Below are positions 24,563 through 33,376 of a DNA stretch of 64,000 nt, piece by piece. The translations under genes were made by a program, and so were the position numbers. Source of the stretch: JABFRJ01 sp031374735 (GTDB lineage: Bacteria; Pseudomonadota; Alphaproteobacteria; Rhizobiales; Hyphomicrobiaceae). Under the pieces are notes generated by a model. It had not been told where the DNA came from. It worked only from the letters and a program-made list of their open reading frames with translations, and searched no databases. The stretch is from the NCBI GenBank assembly GCA_031374735.1, contig JANMGQ010000010.1, positions 112,544 to 176,543 on the forward strand. Reading direction: 5' to 3'. Position 1 is the first letter of the stretch. Every line of letters begins with the position of its first letter.

Positions 24563-26167
24563 TCAGACAGGCACCACATAGCCGTCACGGCGCGGGTCGC
24601 AGCCACCGGTCATGATGCCGGTTGCGGGATCACGCGCAACGCCCTGCATGCCGCCGACTTTCATCGTCCACGGGCCAGCGTCCATGATCTCGTGGCCGCG
24701 GCGGCGCAACTCATCGAGCACGAAGCGGGCAAGGCGCGTTTCAGGTTCGATGGCGCGGCCATCCCACAGGCGCACGCGCGGCTGCTCGATCGCATCCTGC
24801 AGGCTGTGGCCGAAGTCGACGTGCTGGACCAGCGCCTGCACCTGCGTCTGCATGATGCCGTAGCTGCCGGGTGTACCAAGCGCGAGCACGGCCTCGTTGC
24901 CGCGCATCGAAATCGACGGCGACATGCACATGGGCAGCACCGCGCCGGGCTTCGTGCGGTTCGGAGACTGCGCCTGCACGTCGGCCCAAAACAGGAAGTT
25001 GTTGAGGCACAGGCCCGTGTCCGGCACGATAACGCCCGCGCCATAGGGCGCACCAAGACTGTTGGTCAGGCACACCAGATTGCCATCGGCATCGCCTGCG
25101 CTCATTGACGTCGTGTGCGTCTCAGCCTTGGGTGTGGGCATCCATTGCTCTGTGGGCCCTGTGATCGGTTTGCCGTCACGCACACGAGCGCGCAACTCGG
25201 CCACGCGAGCCTCGCCGAGCAACGCGGAAACTTTGGCCATATCAGCGAAATTGTTGGCGATGCGATCGCCCGCCGCGAGGCGGATGGCGCGCAAGACGGT
25301 GTCGACGTGGTCGGCGCCGTTGTTGTCCATTTTCGACAGGTCGAAGCCATCGAGAATGCGGAGCGACTGCAACATCTGCGACCCCTCGCACGGCGGCGCG
25401 GGCACATGCACCGTGAGATCACGATACCGCGCGGACGCGGGCGCGTGCCAGGCCTTGGCGATCCGATCAGGCATGGCCTCCATATCCGCCATCGTGACGC
25501 TGCCACCGCCGGCTTGCACGCACGCAACCAGCGCCTCGCCAAGGGCGCCGGAATAGAGGTGTTTCGGCCCATGCTTGGCGAGCGCTTCGAGCGTCTTTGA
25601 CAACGATTGTTGGCGCAGCATCCAGCCGAGCTTCAGCTTGCCCGACCCATCCGTGTAGTTTTTGGCCCAGGGCCCGTAGAGATCTGGATACTTGGCGAGA
25701 TCGGGCGCGACGGCGTTGGATTCGAGCACGTTGAATTCGGTGACGGCATAGCCGTCGCGGGCGAGGCGGATGGCGGGCTCAAGGCAGTCGGCGAGCGGCA
25801 ACTTCCCATAGCGCGCGTTGATCTCAGCCCAGCCACCGAAGTTGCCGGGTGTGCCGACGGCGTGTGCGCCGCGATACAATTCATCACGTTTGGTGAAGCG
25901 GTCGACAGGGAACTTCGCTGGCACCGGCGACACGAAATTGAGCGCGCGCATCGTCTTGTCTTTCGCCACCCAGCAGGTCGCGAGCCCCATCCCGGCGAGG
26001 CTCGACATGAATGGCTCAACCACGTTGAGCGCTGCCGCGGTCGCGACGATGGCGTCGAAGGCATTGCCGCCTTTGGCGAGCATCTGGGCGCCGGCTGCGG
26101 CCGCGAGCGGGTGCGCCGCCGCGACAATCCCGTGACGGGAGGAAACAGTTGGACGTTTGCCGGACAT
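24563..26167 (-). CDS. ggt: gamma-glutamyltransferase family protein
   Basis: A 534-residue Ntn-hydrolase of the GGT family, expected to self-cleave before the nucleophile. HTTSMSAGDADGNLVCLTNSLG places the catalytic Thr at T352. The large-subunit start GIVAAAHPLAAAAGAQMLAKGGNAFDA and the small-subunit motif GTPGSYGIMQTQVQ are canonical. No signal peptide is seen, so it is probably cytosolic, unlike E. coli Ggt. It would hydrolyse or transfer gamma-glutamyl groups from glutathione or related amides. Monocistronic by position. Confidence 0.9.
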   Translation of the reverse strand: MSGKRPTVSSRHGIVAAAHPLAAAAGAQMLAKGGNAFDAIVATAAALNVVEPFMSSLAGMGLATCWVAKDKTMRALNFVSPVPAKFPVDRFTKRDELYRGAHAVGTPGNFGGWAEINARYGKLPLADCLEPAIRLARDGYAVTEFNVLESNAVAPDLAKYPDLYGPWAKNYTDGSGKLKLGWMLRQQSLSKTLEALAKHGPKHLYSGALGEALVACVQAGGGSVTMADMEAMPDRIAKAWHAPASARYRDLTVHVPAPPCEGSQMLQSLRILDGFDLSKMDNNGADHVDTVLRAIRLAAGDRIANNFADMAKVSALLGEARVAELRARVRDGKPITGPTEQWMPTPKAETHTTSMSAGDADGNLVCLTNSLGAPYGAGVIVPDTGLCLNNFLFWADVQAQSPNRTKPGAVLPMCMSPSISMRGNEAVLALGTPGSYGIMQTQVQALVQHVDFGHSLQDAIEQPRVRLWDGRAIEPETRLARFVLDELRRRGHEIMDAGPWTMKVGGMQGVARDPATGIMTGGCDPRRDGYVVPV

Positions 26168-26623
26168 GGGGAGCCTGTGGTCGTGGTCTTGAGGGTGTGG
26201 CGCGCGACACTAGACTTCGAAGTGCGCCCACCGCCAGGGGGTGACGGGGCGGGGCAGACTTCGGTCTGTTTTCATCTAGATTTCAAGTTTGATCGTGCAA
26301 TTGATTGACGCTGCATCGCGCATCGTATTTATGCGCGTTGCGCAGCATAACTTGCGTGCGCGCATATCGGAGGGTGTCATGATTGACGATAGCCAGGATC
26401 GGGAGCGCTGCTAAAGCGCGCCATCGTGACATCAGTCATGAGGCGCACGCCGCGCCTCCCCTGCGACGCCCTCGGCCCCTCCGCCGCCCGTTGCCAGAAA
26501 ACCCGAATCCCGAACTGACCAGCGCCGATCATGCAAGAGCCTGAAGGCTCGCGCGTATCTGTGCGTGGTCGCTGCAGCTGGCGCAGACCGTGCGGCCGGC
26601 GCGGATCCTATTGCGAGACGACA
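26168..26623 (+). promoter_or_regulatory. leader of the EF-G gene with an 11-codon mini-ORF
   Basis: No gene of normal size. A mini-ORF at 26379-26414 encodes MIDDSQDRERC after a very good GGAGGG site at proper spacing, 210 bases before the EF-G start. The region before it (about 26280-26345) is AT-richer, with a TTGACG-like box near 26306, so the promoter may lie there. A leader-peptide role is inference. Confidence 0.4.
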
Positions 26624-28678
26624 ATGACCCGCATTCTCAGAAACATCGGCATCATGGCCCATGTCGACGCCGGCAAGACCACCTTGACCGAGCGCATCCT
26701 GTTCAACACCGGCCGCATCCACCGCATCGGAGACGTGCATGACGGGAACGCGACGATGGACTTCCGCACGCTCGAACAACGCCACGGCATCACCATCTCC
26801 GCGGCCGCGACCTCGTGCACTTGGAAGGATGCGTCGATCACGATCATCGACACGCCCGGGCATGTTGATTTCACCATCGAAGTCGAGCGGTCCTTGCGCG
26901 TGCTGGACGGCGCCGTCGCTGTGTTCTCGGCTGTGTCCGGCGTCGAGCCGCAATCGGAGACGGTGTGGCGGCAAGCGGATCGCTTTGGCGTGCCGCGTCT
27001 CTGCTTCGTCAACAAGATGGATCAGGTCGGCGCGAATTTCGATGCGGTCATTGAGGAGCTGGTCGAGCGCCTCGGCGCAAAGCCGATCGTGCTGCAGCGA
27101 CCGATCGGTTGCGAACACGCGTTCGTCGGCATTGTCGATCTCGTGACGATGCGTGCCTTTGTCTGGGAGGGCGGTGCGCATCCGCGCGAGACGGACATCC
27201 CGGTAAACTTGGTCGACGAAGCCAAGGTCTGGCGGGCCCATCTTGTTGAGCAGGTCGCCGATGCCGACGATAGCGCCCTCGCGCGCTATCTCGACAGCGG
27301 CGACGTGTTCGAGGCGGATGAGCTGCGTGCGCTGATCAGGCTTTGCGTTGTGGGCGGCAGCGTGCAGCCTGTGCTGTGCGGCTCTGCCTATCGCAACATC
27401 GGCGTCCAGCCACTGCTCGATGCGATCGTCGCATTTGCACCTGCGCCAGCAGACCGCCCACCGGTCGAAGGCGTGAACCCGGCGACGGGCGAGACGGAAA
27501 CGCGCGCGGCCTCGGCCGAGGCGCCGACCGTCGCGCTTGTCTCGAAGGTGCAGATGAGCCGCTACGGCGCGCTGTCGTACGTGCGGGTCTATGCCGGTCG
27601 CATCCGGCGTGGCGATACGCTGGTCAATGCGGCGACGGGCCGAACCGAACGCATCGGGCGTCTGTTGCGCATGCATGCCAACGAAGAGACCGAGATCGGC
27701 GAAGCAACGGCAGGCGATGTCGTGGCCATCGTCGGTCTCAAGGCAACTGGGACGGGCGAGACTTTGAGCGATCCCGCCCAACCGATCGTGCTGGATGGTC
27801 TCGCGACGCCGGCACCAGTTATTGAAGCGGTCATCGAGCCGCGCGCGTCTGTCGACCATGAGCGCCTCGGTCAGGCGCTCGCGGCGATGTCGCGCGAGGA
27901 CCCGTCGCTGCGCGTGAGCACAGACCCGGAAACGGGCGCGGTGCTGATCGCCGGCATGGGCGAACTGCATCTGATGATCGCCGTCGAAACCTTGAAGGAG
28001 GACTATCATGTCGACGCTACACTCGGTGCGCCGCGCGTCGCCTACCGCGAGGCCCTGACGGTCGCAGCGGAGGTCGATCACACGCACCGCAAGCAGAACG
28101 GCGGCACCGGCCAGTACGCGCGCATCAAGCTTGTGCTTGAGCCGCGTGATCCTGGTGAAGCGGGGCTGCTGTTTGAAAACCAGTGCGTCGGCGGCGCGGT
28201 GCCGATGCTCTATGTTTCCGCGGTCGAGAAGGCGATCGCGGCGGCCATGAGCGAAGGTACGCTCGCGGGCTATCCCGTGATCGCGCTGAAGGCGACGCTG
28301 GTCGATGGTGCGACGCACGCGAAGGACTCATCGCCTCTGGCGTTCGAGATCGCGGCGCGTGACGCCTTCGTTGTGGCGTTCGCCGAGGGCAGGCCGCATC
28401 TGCTCGAGCCGATCATGCGCGTCGTGGTGACGACACCGGGGGATCACCTCGGGGCCGTGATCGGAGACCTGCAAAGCCGGCGCGGCAGCATCGTCGGCGC
28501 TGACATGCGCGGCAACGTGCACGAGGTGATCGCCTGTGTGCCGCTGGCGAACATGTTCAGCTACGTCAACACGGTGCGCTCTCTGTCGCAGGGGCGCGCA
28601 ACATTCAGCATGACCTTCAGCCACTACGCGGCCCTGCCCAAGGCCTTGCAGACGCGGGTGATGGCGGAAGCCTGCTGA
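26624..28678 (+). CDS. elongation factor G paralogue
   Basis: A 684-residue translational GTPase. G1 is AHVDAGKTT (12-20), switch I EQRHGITI (51-58), G3 DTPGH (76-80), G4 NKMD (130-133). Domain IV carries HRKQNGGTGQYA and domain V ends MTFSHYAALPKALQTRVMAE. It is full length and probably active, but it stands alone, away from rpsL-rpsG-tuf, and has EQRHG where canonical EF-G has EQERG. It is likely a second-copy EF-G, possibly specialised for recycling or stress. The ribosome site before ATG 26624 is weak. Confidence 0.88.
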   Translation: MTRILRNIGIMAHVDAGKTTLTERILFNTGRIHRIGDVHDGNATMDFRTLEQRHGITISAAATSCTWKDASITIIDTPGHVDFTIEVERSLRVLDGAVAVFSAVSGVEPQSETVWRQADRFGVPRLCFVNKMDQVGANFDAVIEELVERLGAKPIVLQRPIGCEHAFVGIVDLVTMRAFVWEGGAHPRETDIPVNLVDEAKVWRAHLVEQVADADDSALARYLDSGDVFEADELRALIRLCVVGGSVQPVLCGSAYRNIGVQPLLDAIVAFAPAPADRPPVEGVNPATGETETRAASAEAPTVALVSKVQMSRYGALSYVRVYAGRIRRGDTLVNAATGRTERIGRLLRMHANEETEIGEATAGDVVAIVGLKATGTGETLSDPAQPIVLDGLATPAPVIEAVIEPRASVDHERLGQALAAMSREDPSLRVSTDPETGAVLIAGMGELHLMIAVETLKEDYHVDATLGAPRVAYREALTVAAEVDHTHRKQNGGTGQYARIKLVLEPRDPGEAGLLFENQCVGGAVPMLYVSAVEKAIAAAMSEGTLAGYPVIALKATLVDGATHAKDSSPLAFEIAARDAFVVAFAEGRPHLLEPIMRVVVTTPGDHLGAVIGDLQSRRGSIVGADMRGNVHEVIACVPLANMFSYVNTVRSLSQGRATFSMTFSHYAALPKALQTRVMAEAC

Positions 28679-28687
28679 GCGTTAGGG

Positions 28688-28711
28688 CCGGGCGAGAGCA
28701 ATCTCGCCCGG
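28688..28711 (+). terminator. hairpin after the EF-G gene
   Basis: Perfect 10-base stem CCGGGCGAGA/TCTCGCCCGG with a stable GCAA tetraloop, starting 10 bases after the stop codon. The following GTTC has only a short T run, so termination may be Rho-assisted. Confidence 0.65.
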
Positions 28712-28833
28712 TTCACGCGCTATGCCGATGAAGCGGCCTGAATGGTCCGCACGCACCCACACTTGCTGCCGTGAGTATTGCGAGATCGTTCATGCTGCCG
28801 CGACGACCGCACCCGCCCTTGCCGTCGTCCAAC

Positions 28834-30003
28834 TCACCTCAATCCCACGCCGCGCGCGATGATCCCGCGTAGGATTTCCCGCGTGCCGCCGCGCAGCGAA
28901 AACGACGGCGCGTGCTGGATCGTGTAAGCTAACGCCGCCTCGAGGCCATCTTCCGACGCGAGATCCGGCTCGACGGCTGCGATCGTGCGCGCGATCTCGG
29001 GGATCTGTTGCTCCAGCATGGCGCCGAGGTCCTTGACGATGGAGGCTTGCAAGCCTGGGTCCTGCCCTGCCTGCAGCATCCCCGCGATGGAGCGCGACAT
29101 GCGCCGCAACACCGCTATGCGCGCCACGATCCTGCCAATGGCCGCGGCACTGGCCTGGTCTGGCACTGGCCCCAACCGCCGCAGCAGTTCGATCACGACT
29201 TGAAACGAGGATAAGAACCGCTCGGGCCCACTGCGCTCATAGGCGAGCTCGCTCATCACTTGCGCCCACCCATCGCCGCGTTTGCCAAGCAGCGCGTCGC
29301 CCGGCAATCGCACGTCGCGAAACACGACTTCGTTGAAGTGGTGCTCGCCCGTCAGGGCCTGCACAGGGCGGATCTCGATGCCGGGTGTGCGTTTCATGTC
29401 GACCAGAAACTGGCTTGCGCCGCCGTGCCGATCGGTGTCGCTGCCACCCGGTGACGGGGTCTTACAAAACAGAATGATGTAGTCGGCCTGATGGGCGCCC
29501 GACGTCCACAACTTCGTGCCGTTGACGATCCAGCCGTCCGCCGTCTCGACGGCCTTGGTGCGCGCCGAGGCGAGGTCCGAGCCCGAATCCGGTTCGCTCA
29601 TGCCAATGCCGAACTGGCATTCTCCGCGTGCGATGCGCGGCAGGATCTCCTGTCGCTGTTTCTCGGTGCCGTAGCGCAACAACGCGGGGCCGCTCTGGCG
29701 GTCAGCAATCCAGTGCGCAAACACCGGTGCGCCGGCTGCCAGCATTTCTTCCGTAACAACGTAGCGTTCGAGCGCGGTCCGCTCGTGCCCGCCGTATTTT
29801 CTCGGCCACGTCATGCCGAGCCAGCCGCGCGCGCCAACGGCACGACTGAAGGCTGGGTCATAGCCGATCCAGCTTTCCGCACGTTCACCGGGCTTGCGAT
29901 GGGCCAACGCGTCGGCCAGGAACGCGCGCACGTCGCGGCGCAGTGTCTCCGCCTCAGGTGCAGGTGGCGGCGGGGCAAACGCGATGTCGTAGGTCGGTGT
30001 CAT
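28834..30003 (-). CDS. acyl-CoA dehydrogenase, catalytic-type subunit
   Basis: A 389-residue ACAD. The FAD-binding stretch FGIGMSEPDSGSDLASARTKA is intact, the middle beta domain has NGTKLWTSGAHQADYIILF, and the C-terminus SLRGGTREILRGIIARGVGLR matches the FadE29-like branch that forms heteromers. ATG 30003 overlaps the TGA of the upstream ACAD gene (ATGA), so the two are translationally coupled. Such pairs typically oxidise branched or steroid-side-chain acyl-CoAs; the substrate is not deducible here. Confidence 0.9.
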   Translation of the reverse strand: MTPTYDIAFAPPPPAPEAETLRRDVRAFLADALAHRKPGERAESWIGYDPAFSRAVGARGWLGMTWPRKYGGHERTALERYVVTEEMLAAGAPVFAHWIADRQSGPALLRYGTEKQRQEILPRIARGECQFGIGMSEPDSGSDLASARTKAVETADGWIVNGTKLWTSGAHQADYIILFCKTPSPGGSDTDRHGGASQFLVDMKRTPGIEIRPVQALTGEHHFNEVVFRDVRLPGDALLGKRGDGWAQVMSELAYERSGPERFLSSFQVVIELLRRLGPVPDQASAAAIGRIVARIAVLRRMSRSIAGMLQAGQDPGLQASIVKDLGAMLEQQIPEIARTIAAVEPDLASEDGLEAALAYTIQHAPSFSLRGGTREILRGIIARGVGLR

Positions 30004-30962
30004 AGCGCCGTGATCTCCGCCCACAGATTGTCCGCGCCGGCATGCGCCATGCGATTGCCCAGCATGACCGCCCAGTGCGTGTCGTTGCCGTACTCTTCGC
30101 GCCACGACCACAGACGTTGCGTTCGATGATGCAGGGCATACTCGCGACTGAAGCCGATGGCGCCATGCACCTGATGTGCGAGGTCGGTGGCGATACCGAC
30201 CGCGTCGCCGCAAAACGTCTTGGCGGCCGCAATCCGCGCCACGTCGATGCCATCGGCAAAAGCGTCGGCCGCCATGTCGGCGGCACACCCGGCTGCGGCC
30301 GCCTGCGAGGCGAGAACAGCCGCGCTGTGTTGAATGGCTTGGAACTTGGCCAGAGGCTTGCCAAATTGCACGCGCTCCGTCGCGTAGCGGATCGTCATGG
30401 CGGCGATACAGTCCATCGCGCCGGCCATCTGCGCCACGCGCAGCGCCGCGCCAGCGGCATGCAGTTTCAAGCCGTCGAGACCGCGCGGCAGCGGCATGTT
30501 TTTTCCTGCAGCCACCGCAAGCGTGTCACGTGGTTCCTTCGCCAGCGACAGGCCTTCGCGAACAACGGTTGGGCGATCCACCAGTGCAAGTGTCGCCTCG
30601 GCGACAACGACGACTGCTGCTCGTCGCCCCCATGGCACGCGCTTGAACGGGGCAGTCGCAATGACTGTTGGCGTTGTCCGGGCGGCCATGCCCGCCCGCG
30701 CCAACAGCCAGTTGGCCAGCATGGTCTCGACCAGCGGGATTGGCGCCGCATGATGACCGGCCAGCCGTGCAATGGCGAAGGCCTCGCTGACAGGCAGTTC
30801 AAGGTTCTCATCGCCCCGATCGACCAACGCGAGATGCAAGCCCGCATCAATGCACCGCTCCCACAGCGCTGATGGCCACGCCCCATCCTCCGCCCGACGC
30901 AAAGCGTCGCCCGTGCAGTGGTCGGTGAAGATACGAGAGACGGTTGAGAGCGTGTCGGTCAT
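30000..30962 (-). CDS. acyl-CoA dehydrogenase family, partner subunit
   Basis: A 320-residue ACAD-like protein, shorter than the usual 380-400. The N-terminal helical domain and middle domain are reduced, while the C-terminal domain keeps YATERVQFGKPLAKFQAIQH and HQVHGAIGFSREYALHHRTQRLWSW. This shape is usual for the smaller partner in alpha2beta2 heteromeric ACADs. It is co-transcribed and coupled (ATGA) with the 28834-30003 gene. The promoter should lie just beyond 30962. Confidence 0.88.
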   Translation of the reverse strand: MTDTLSTVSRIFTDHCTGDALRRAEDGAWPSALWERCIDAGLHLALVDRGDENLELPVSEAFAIARLAGHHAAPIPLVETMLANWLLARAGMAARTTPTVIATAPFKRVPWGRRAAVVVVAEATLALVDRPTVVREGLSLAKEPRDTLAVAAGKNMPLPRGLDGLKLHAAGAALRVAQMAGAMDCIAAMTIRYATERVQFGKPLAKFQAIQHSAAVLASQAAAAGCAADMAADAFADGIDVARIAAAKTFCGDAVGIATDLAHQVHGAIGFSREYALHHRTQRLWSWREEYGNDTHWAVMLGNRMAHAGADNLWAEITAL

Positions 30963-31052
30963 GGGCCAAGCTTTGGCGAGTTGCGCGCAAACGTCAACAA
31001 TGATCAGTCCAGAATGATCAGCACAAGCGCGAGGCGGGCGAACCGCATCCAG

Positions 31053-31889
31053 TCACCCGGCCTTCTTCATCTGACCAGCATCGAAATTGGGAAAGAACAG
31101 CTGCTGGCCGTCGATCTTGTAGGCGCGGATGGCGTTCTGACCTTCGGCCGACACGATCCAGTCTATGAAGGCTTGGCCGAGATCCTTTTTGACGGCCGGG
31201 TGCTTCGCCGGATTGACCAGCATGATGCCGTATGGATTGAACAGCGCCGTGTCGCCTTCGACGACAATGTCCAGCGCGTCCTTGTTTTTGAAGCTGATCC
31301 ACGTGCCGCGATCGGCCAGCACATACGCGCCCATCGCGGCGGACGTGTTCAGCGCAGCGCCCATTCCCTGGCCGATTTCCTTGTACCACGGCGGTTTTGT
31401 CGTTGCAGGGTTGAGTGTGGCCGCCTGCCACAGCGCCAACTCAGCCGCATGCGTGCCGCTCTTGTCGCTGCGAGAGACGAACGGCGAACCCACCGCGTTG
31501 ATGGCCTTCAAGGCTGAAAGGATGTCCCGCCCGCCTTTAATCTTGGCGGGATCAGCCTTCGGCCCGATCAAGACGAAGTCGTTGTACATGACCTCGAACC
31601 GCTGCACGCCGAACCCGTCGGCGACGAACTTTTCCTCTTGCGATTTGGCATGCACGAACACGACGTCAGCATCGCCTCGCCGACCGGTGTCGAGCGCTTG
31701 CCCAGTGCCTTGCGCGACGACCTTCACGTCGATGCCGGTCTTGGCTTTGAACAGCGGCAGGATGTGGCTGAACAGGCCGCTGTCTTGCGTTGACGTCGTC
31801 GAGGCAACGACGATGGATTTGTCTTGAGCTTGGACAAGGCTCGGCATGACTGTCAGCAGAGCAGCTACAGCAAGAGTGGTCAGCTTCAC
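31053..31889 (-). CDS. tupA: tungstate-type ABC transporter substrate-binding protein
   Basis: A 278-residue periplasmic binding protein with signal peptide (cleavage near SLVQAQD). The mature start SIVVASTTSTQDSGLFSHILPLF is the TupA/WtpA-like oxyanion-binding signature, and GRRGDADVVFVHAKSQEEKFVADGFG follows. The family binds tungstate, some members molybdate. The reading frame extends upstream, but GTG at 31889 has AAGGAG 7 bases before it and begins the signal peptide, so it is the likely start. Last gene of tupB-tupC-tupA. Confidence 0.9.
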   Translation of the reverse strand: MKLTTLAVAALLTVMPSLVQAQDKSIVVASTTSTQDSGLFSHILPLFKAKTGIDVKVVAQGTGQALDTGRRGDADVVFVHAKSQEEKFVADGFGVQRFEVMYNDFVLIGPKADPAKIKGGRDILSALKAINAVGSPFVSRSDKSGTHAAELALWQAATLNPATTKPPWYKEIGQGMGAALNTSAAMGAYVLADRGTWISFKNKDALDIVVEGDTALFNPYGIMLVNPAKHPAVKKDLGQAFIDWIVSAEGQNAIRAYKIDGQQLFFPNFDAGQMKKAG

Positions 31890-31905
31890 GTGAGGTCTCC
31901 TTGGT

Positions 31906-32610
31906 TCATAGAACGAGTTCGCCGGCGATGAACCGGCGTGCGGCCTCGCTGACGGGTTGGGTGAAGAAGGTCTCGGTGCGGGCGTGCTCAGCCACGCGGC
32001 CCTTGACCAGGAACACGACGTCACCCGCGAGGCGTCGCGCCTGACCGAGATCGTGCGTCGCAAATACGATCTTCACGCCGGATCTGGCGATTGCGCCAAT
32101 GAGATCCTCGATGATCTTGGTTTGCGCGGGATCAAGGCTGGCCGTGGCTTCGTCCAGCAGGAGAAGGTGTGGCTGCCGGGCGAGGGCGCGGGCGATGCCG
32201 AGACGTTGCTGTTCGCCGCCCGATAGCCGCCGCGCCGGACGATCCGCCAAATCAGCGAGGCCGACTTGATCAAGCAGGTCGGCGACTGTCGCGGTGTCGC
32301 TGGCGCGACCTGCGGCTTGGAGCGCAAAGAAGACATTTTCAGCCGCAGTCCGGCGCAGCATGACCGGTTTCTGAAACACGATAGCGCGGGCGGCGGACTC
32401 GATCTGAACCTCTCCGGCCGTATATGCGACCAATCCCATCAAAACGCGCAGCAGCGTGGTTTTTCCTGACCCATTCGGGCCAATGATGGCCGTCGGCGCG
32501 CCCGCGCTGATTTGCAACGAGAGGCGGTCAATGATCGTCGTCGCACACGCGGTGACGATGATGCCATCGAGCCGCAGCACCGTTGCTGCGATGTCGAGAT
32601 CATCCCGCAT
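31906..32610 (-). CDS. tupC: tungstate-type ABC transporter ATP-binding protein
   Basis: A 234-residue ATPase with Walker A GPNGSGKT, Q-loop FQKPVML, signature LSGGEQQR, Walker B LLLLDEATASLD and the switch His in ATHDLGQA. It energises uptake through TupB. It overlaps tupB by 11 bases and ends 16 bases before the tupA GTG. Assignment as TupC rests on the flanking genes. Confidence 0.9.
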   Translation of the reverse strand: MRDDLDIAATVLRLDGIIVTACATTIIDRLSLQISAGAPTAIIGPNGSGKTTLLRVLMGLVAYTAGEVQIESAARAIVFQKPVMLRRTAAENVFFALQAAGRASDTATVADLLDQVGLADLADRPARRLSGGEQQRLGIARALARQPHLLLLDEATASLDPAQTKIIEDLIGAIARSGVKIVFATHDLGQARRLAGDVVFLVKGRVAEHARTETFFTQPVSEAARRFIAGELVL

Positions 32611-33289
32611 GGCGCTCCGACCACTGACGGACGCTCCAGGCGAGCGCGTTGACGCCGAGGATGATGACGATCAGCACCAGTCCTAGACCGATAGCGAGGG
32701 CGAGGTTCCCCTTGGATGTTTCGAGCGCAATTGTCGTTGTCATCACGCGCGTGAAGCCTTCGATGTTGCCGCCGACGATCATGACAGCGCCGACCTCAGC
32801 TGCCGCGCGACCGAAGCCCGCCAACAAGATCGTCACCAAGGAAAAGCGCGCGTCCCAAAGCAGGGCCTGGACGCGCTGCGCAGGGCCAACCTGCATGGCC
32901 ATGAACTCGTCGCGGTATTCGGCCCACAGATCCTCGATCACCTGCCGGGTGAGCGCGGCGATGATCGGTGTGATCAGCACCGCCTGGGCGATGATCATGG
33001 CCTTGGCCGTGAACAGCAGACCCAGAAAGCCGAATGGCCCCGAGCGCGACAGCGCGAGATACACCAGCAGACCCACCACAACAGGCGGCAGCCCCATCAA
33101 GCCGTTGAGGGCGACGACCACGGCGTTGCGGCCTGGAAAACGTGTGAGCGCCACAACCGCCCCGAGCGGCAGGCCGATCAGCCCGGCAAGCAGCGTCGCC
33201 GACAGCGTCACGAGCAGCGACAGCCGCACGATCGCGAACAGCGCCGCGTCGCCGGACAAGATCAGAGAAATGGCACTCTGGGTATCCAA
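32600..33289 (-). CDS. tupB: tungstate-type ABC transporter permease
   Basis: A 229-residue inner-membrane permease with five or six hydrophobic helices. The EAA-like coupling loop is MQVGPAQRVQALLWDARFSL, and GRAAAEVGAVMIVGGNIEGFTRVMTTTIAL is characteristic of TupB/CysT-like permeases. No ATG is available before the first helix; TTG at 33289 (LDTQSAISLILSG) is the best start, but its ribosome site is weak. The long frame further upstream overlaps the divergent regulator gene and is spurious. Confidence 0.87.
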   Translation of the reverse strand: MDTQSAISLILSGDAALFAIVRLSLLVTLSATLLAGLIGLPLGAVVALTRFPGRNAVVVALNGLMGLPPVVVGLLVYLALSRSGPFGFLGLLFTAKAMIIAQAVLITPIIAALTRQVIEDLWAEYRDEFMAMQVGPAQRVQALLWDARFSLVTILLAGFGRAAAEVGAVMIVGGNIEGFTRVMTTTIALETSKGNLALAIGLGLVLIVIILGVNALAWSVRQWSERHAG

Positions 33290-33313
33290 AACAACGAACT
33301 CTCGGGCAGCAGT

Positions 33314-33326
33314 TGACCGCCGGTCA
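33314..33326. promoter_or_regulatory. candidate operator between tupB and its regulator
   Basis: A TGACC-GCC-GGTCA inverted repeat lies in the 87-base divergent region between the tupB start and the PBP-domain regulator. Position suggests that the regulator could bind it; weak evidence. Confidence 0.3.
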
Positions 33327-33376
33327 TGTCTCGTGTTTTCTTCCCACAAGTCAACAATTAGAAAATTCGCAGCCAA

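Noticed and set aside
26432..28318. 628-codon minus-strand open frame opposite EF-G
   Set aside because: Arg/His/Asp-rich translation typical of an antisense shadow of a high-GC gene, with no domain recognisable; EF-G occupies the other strand.
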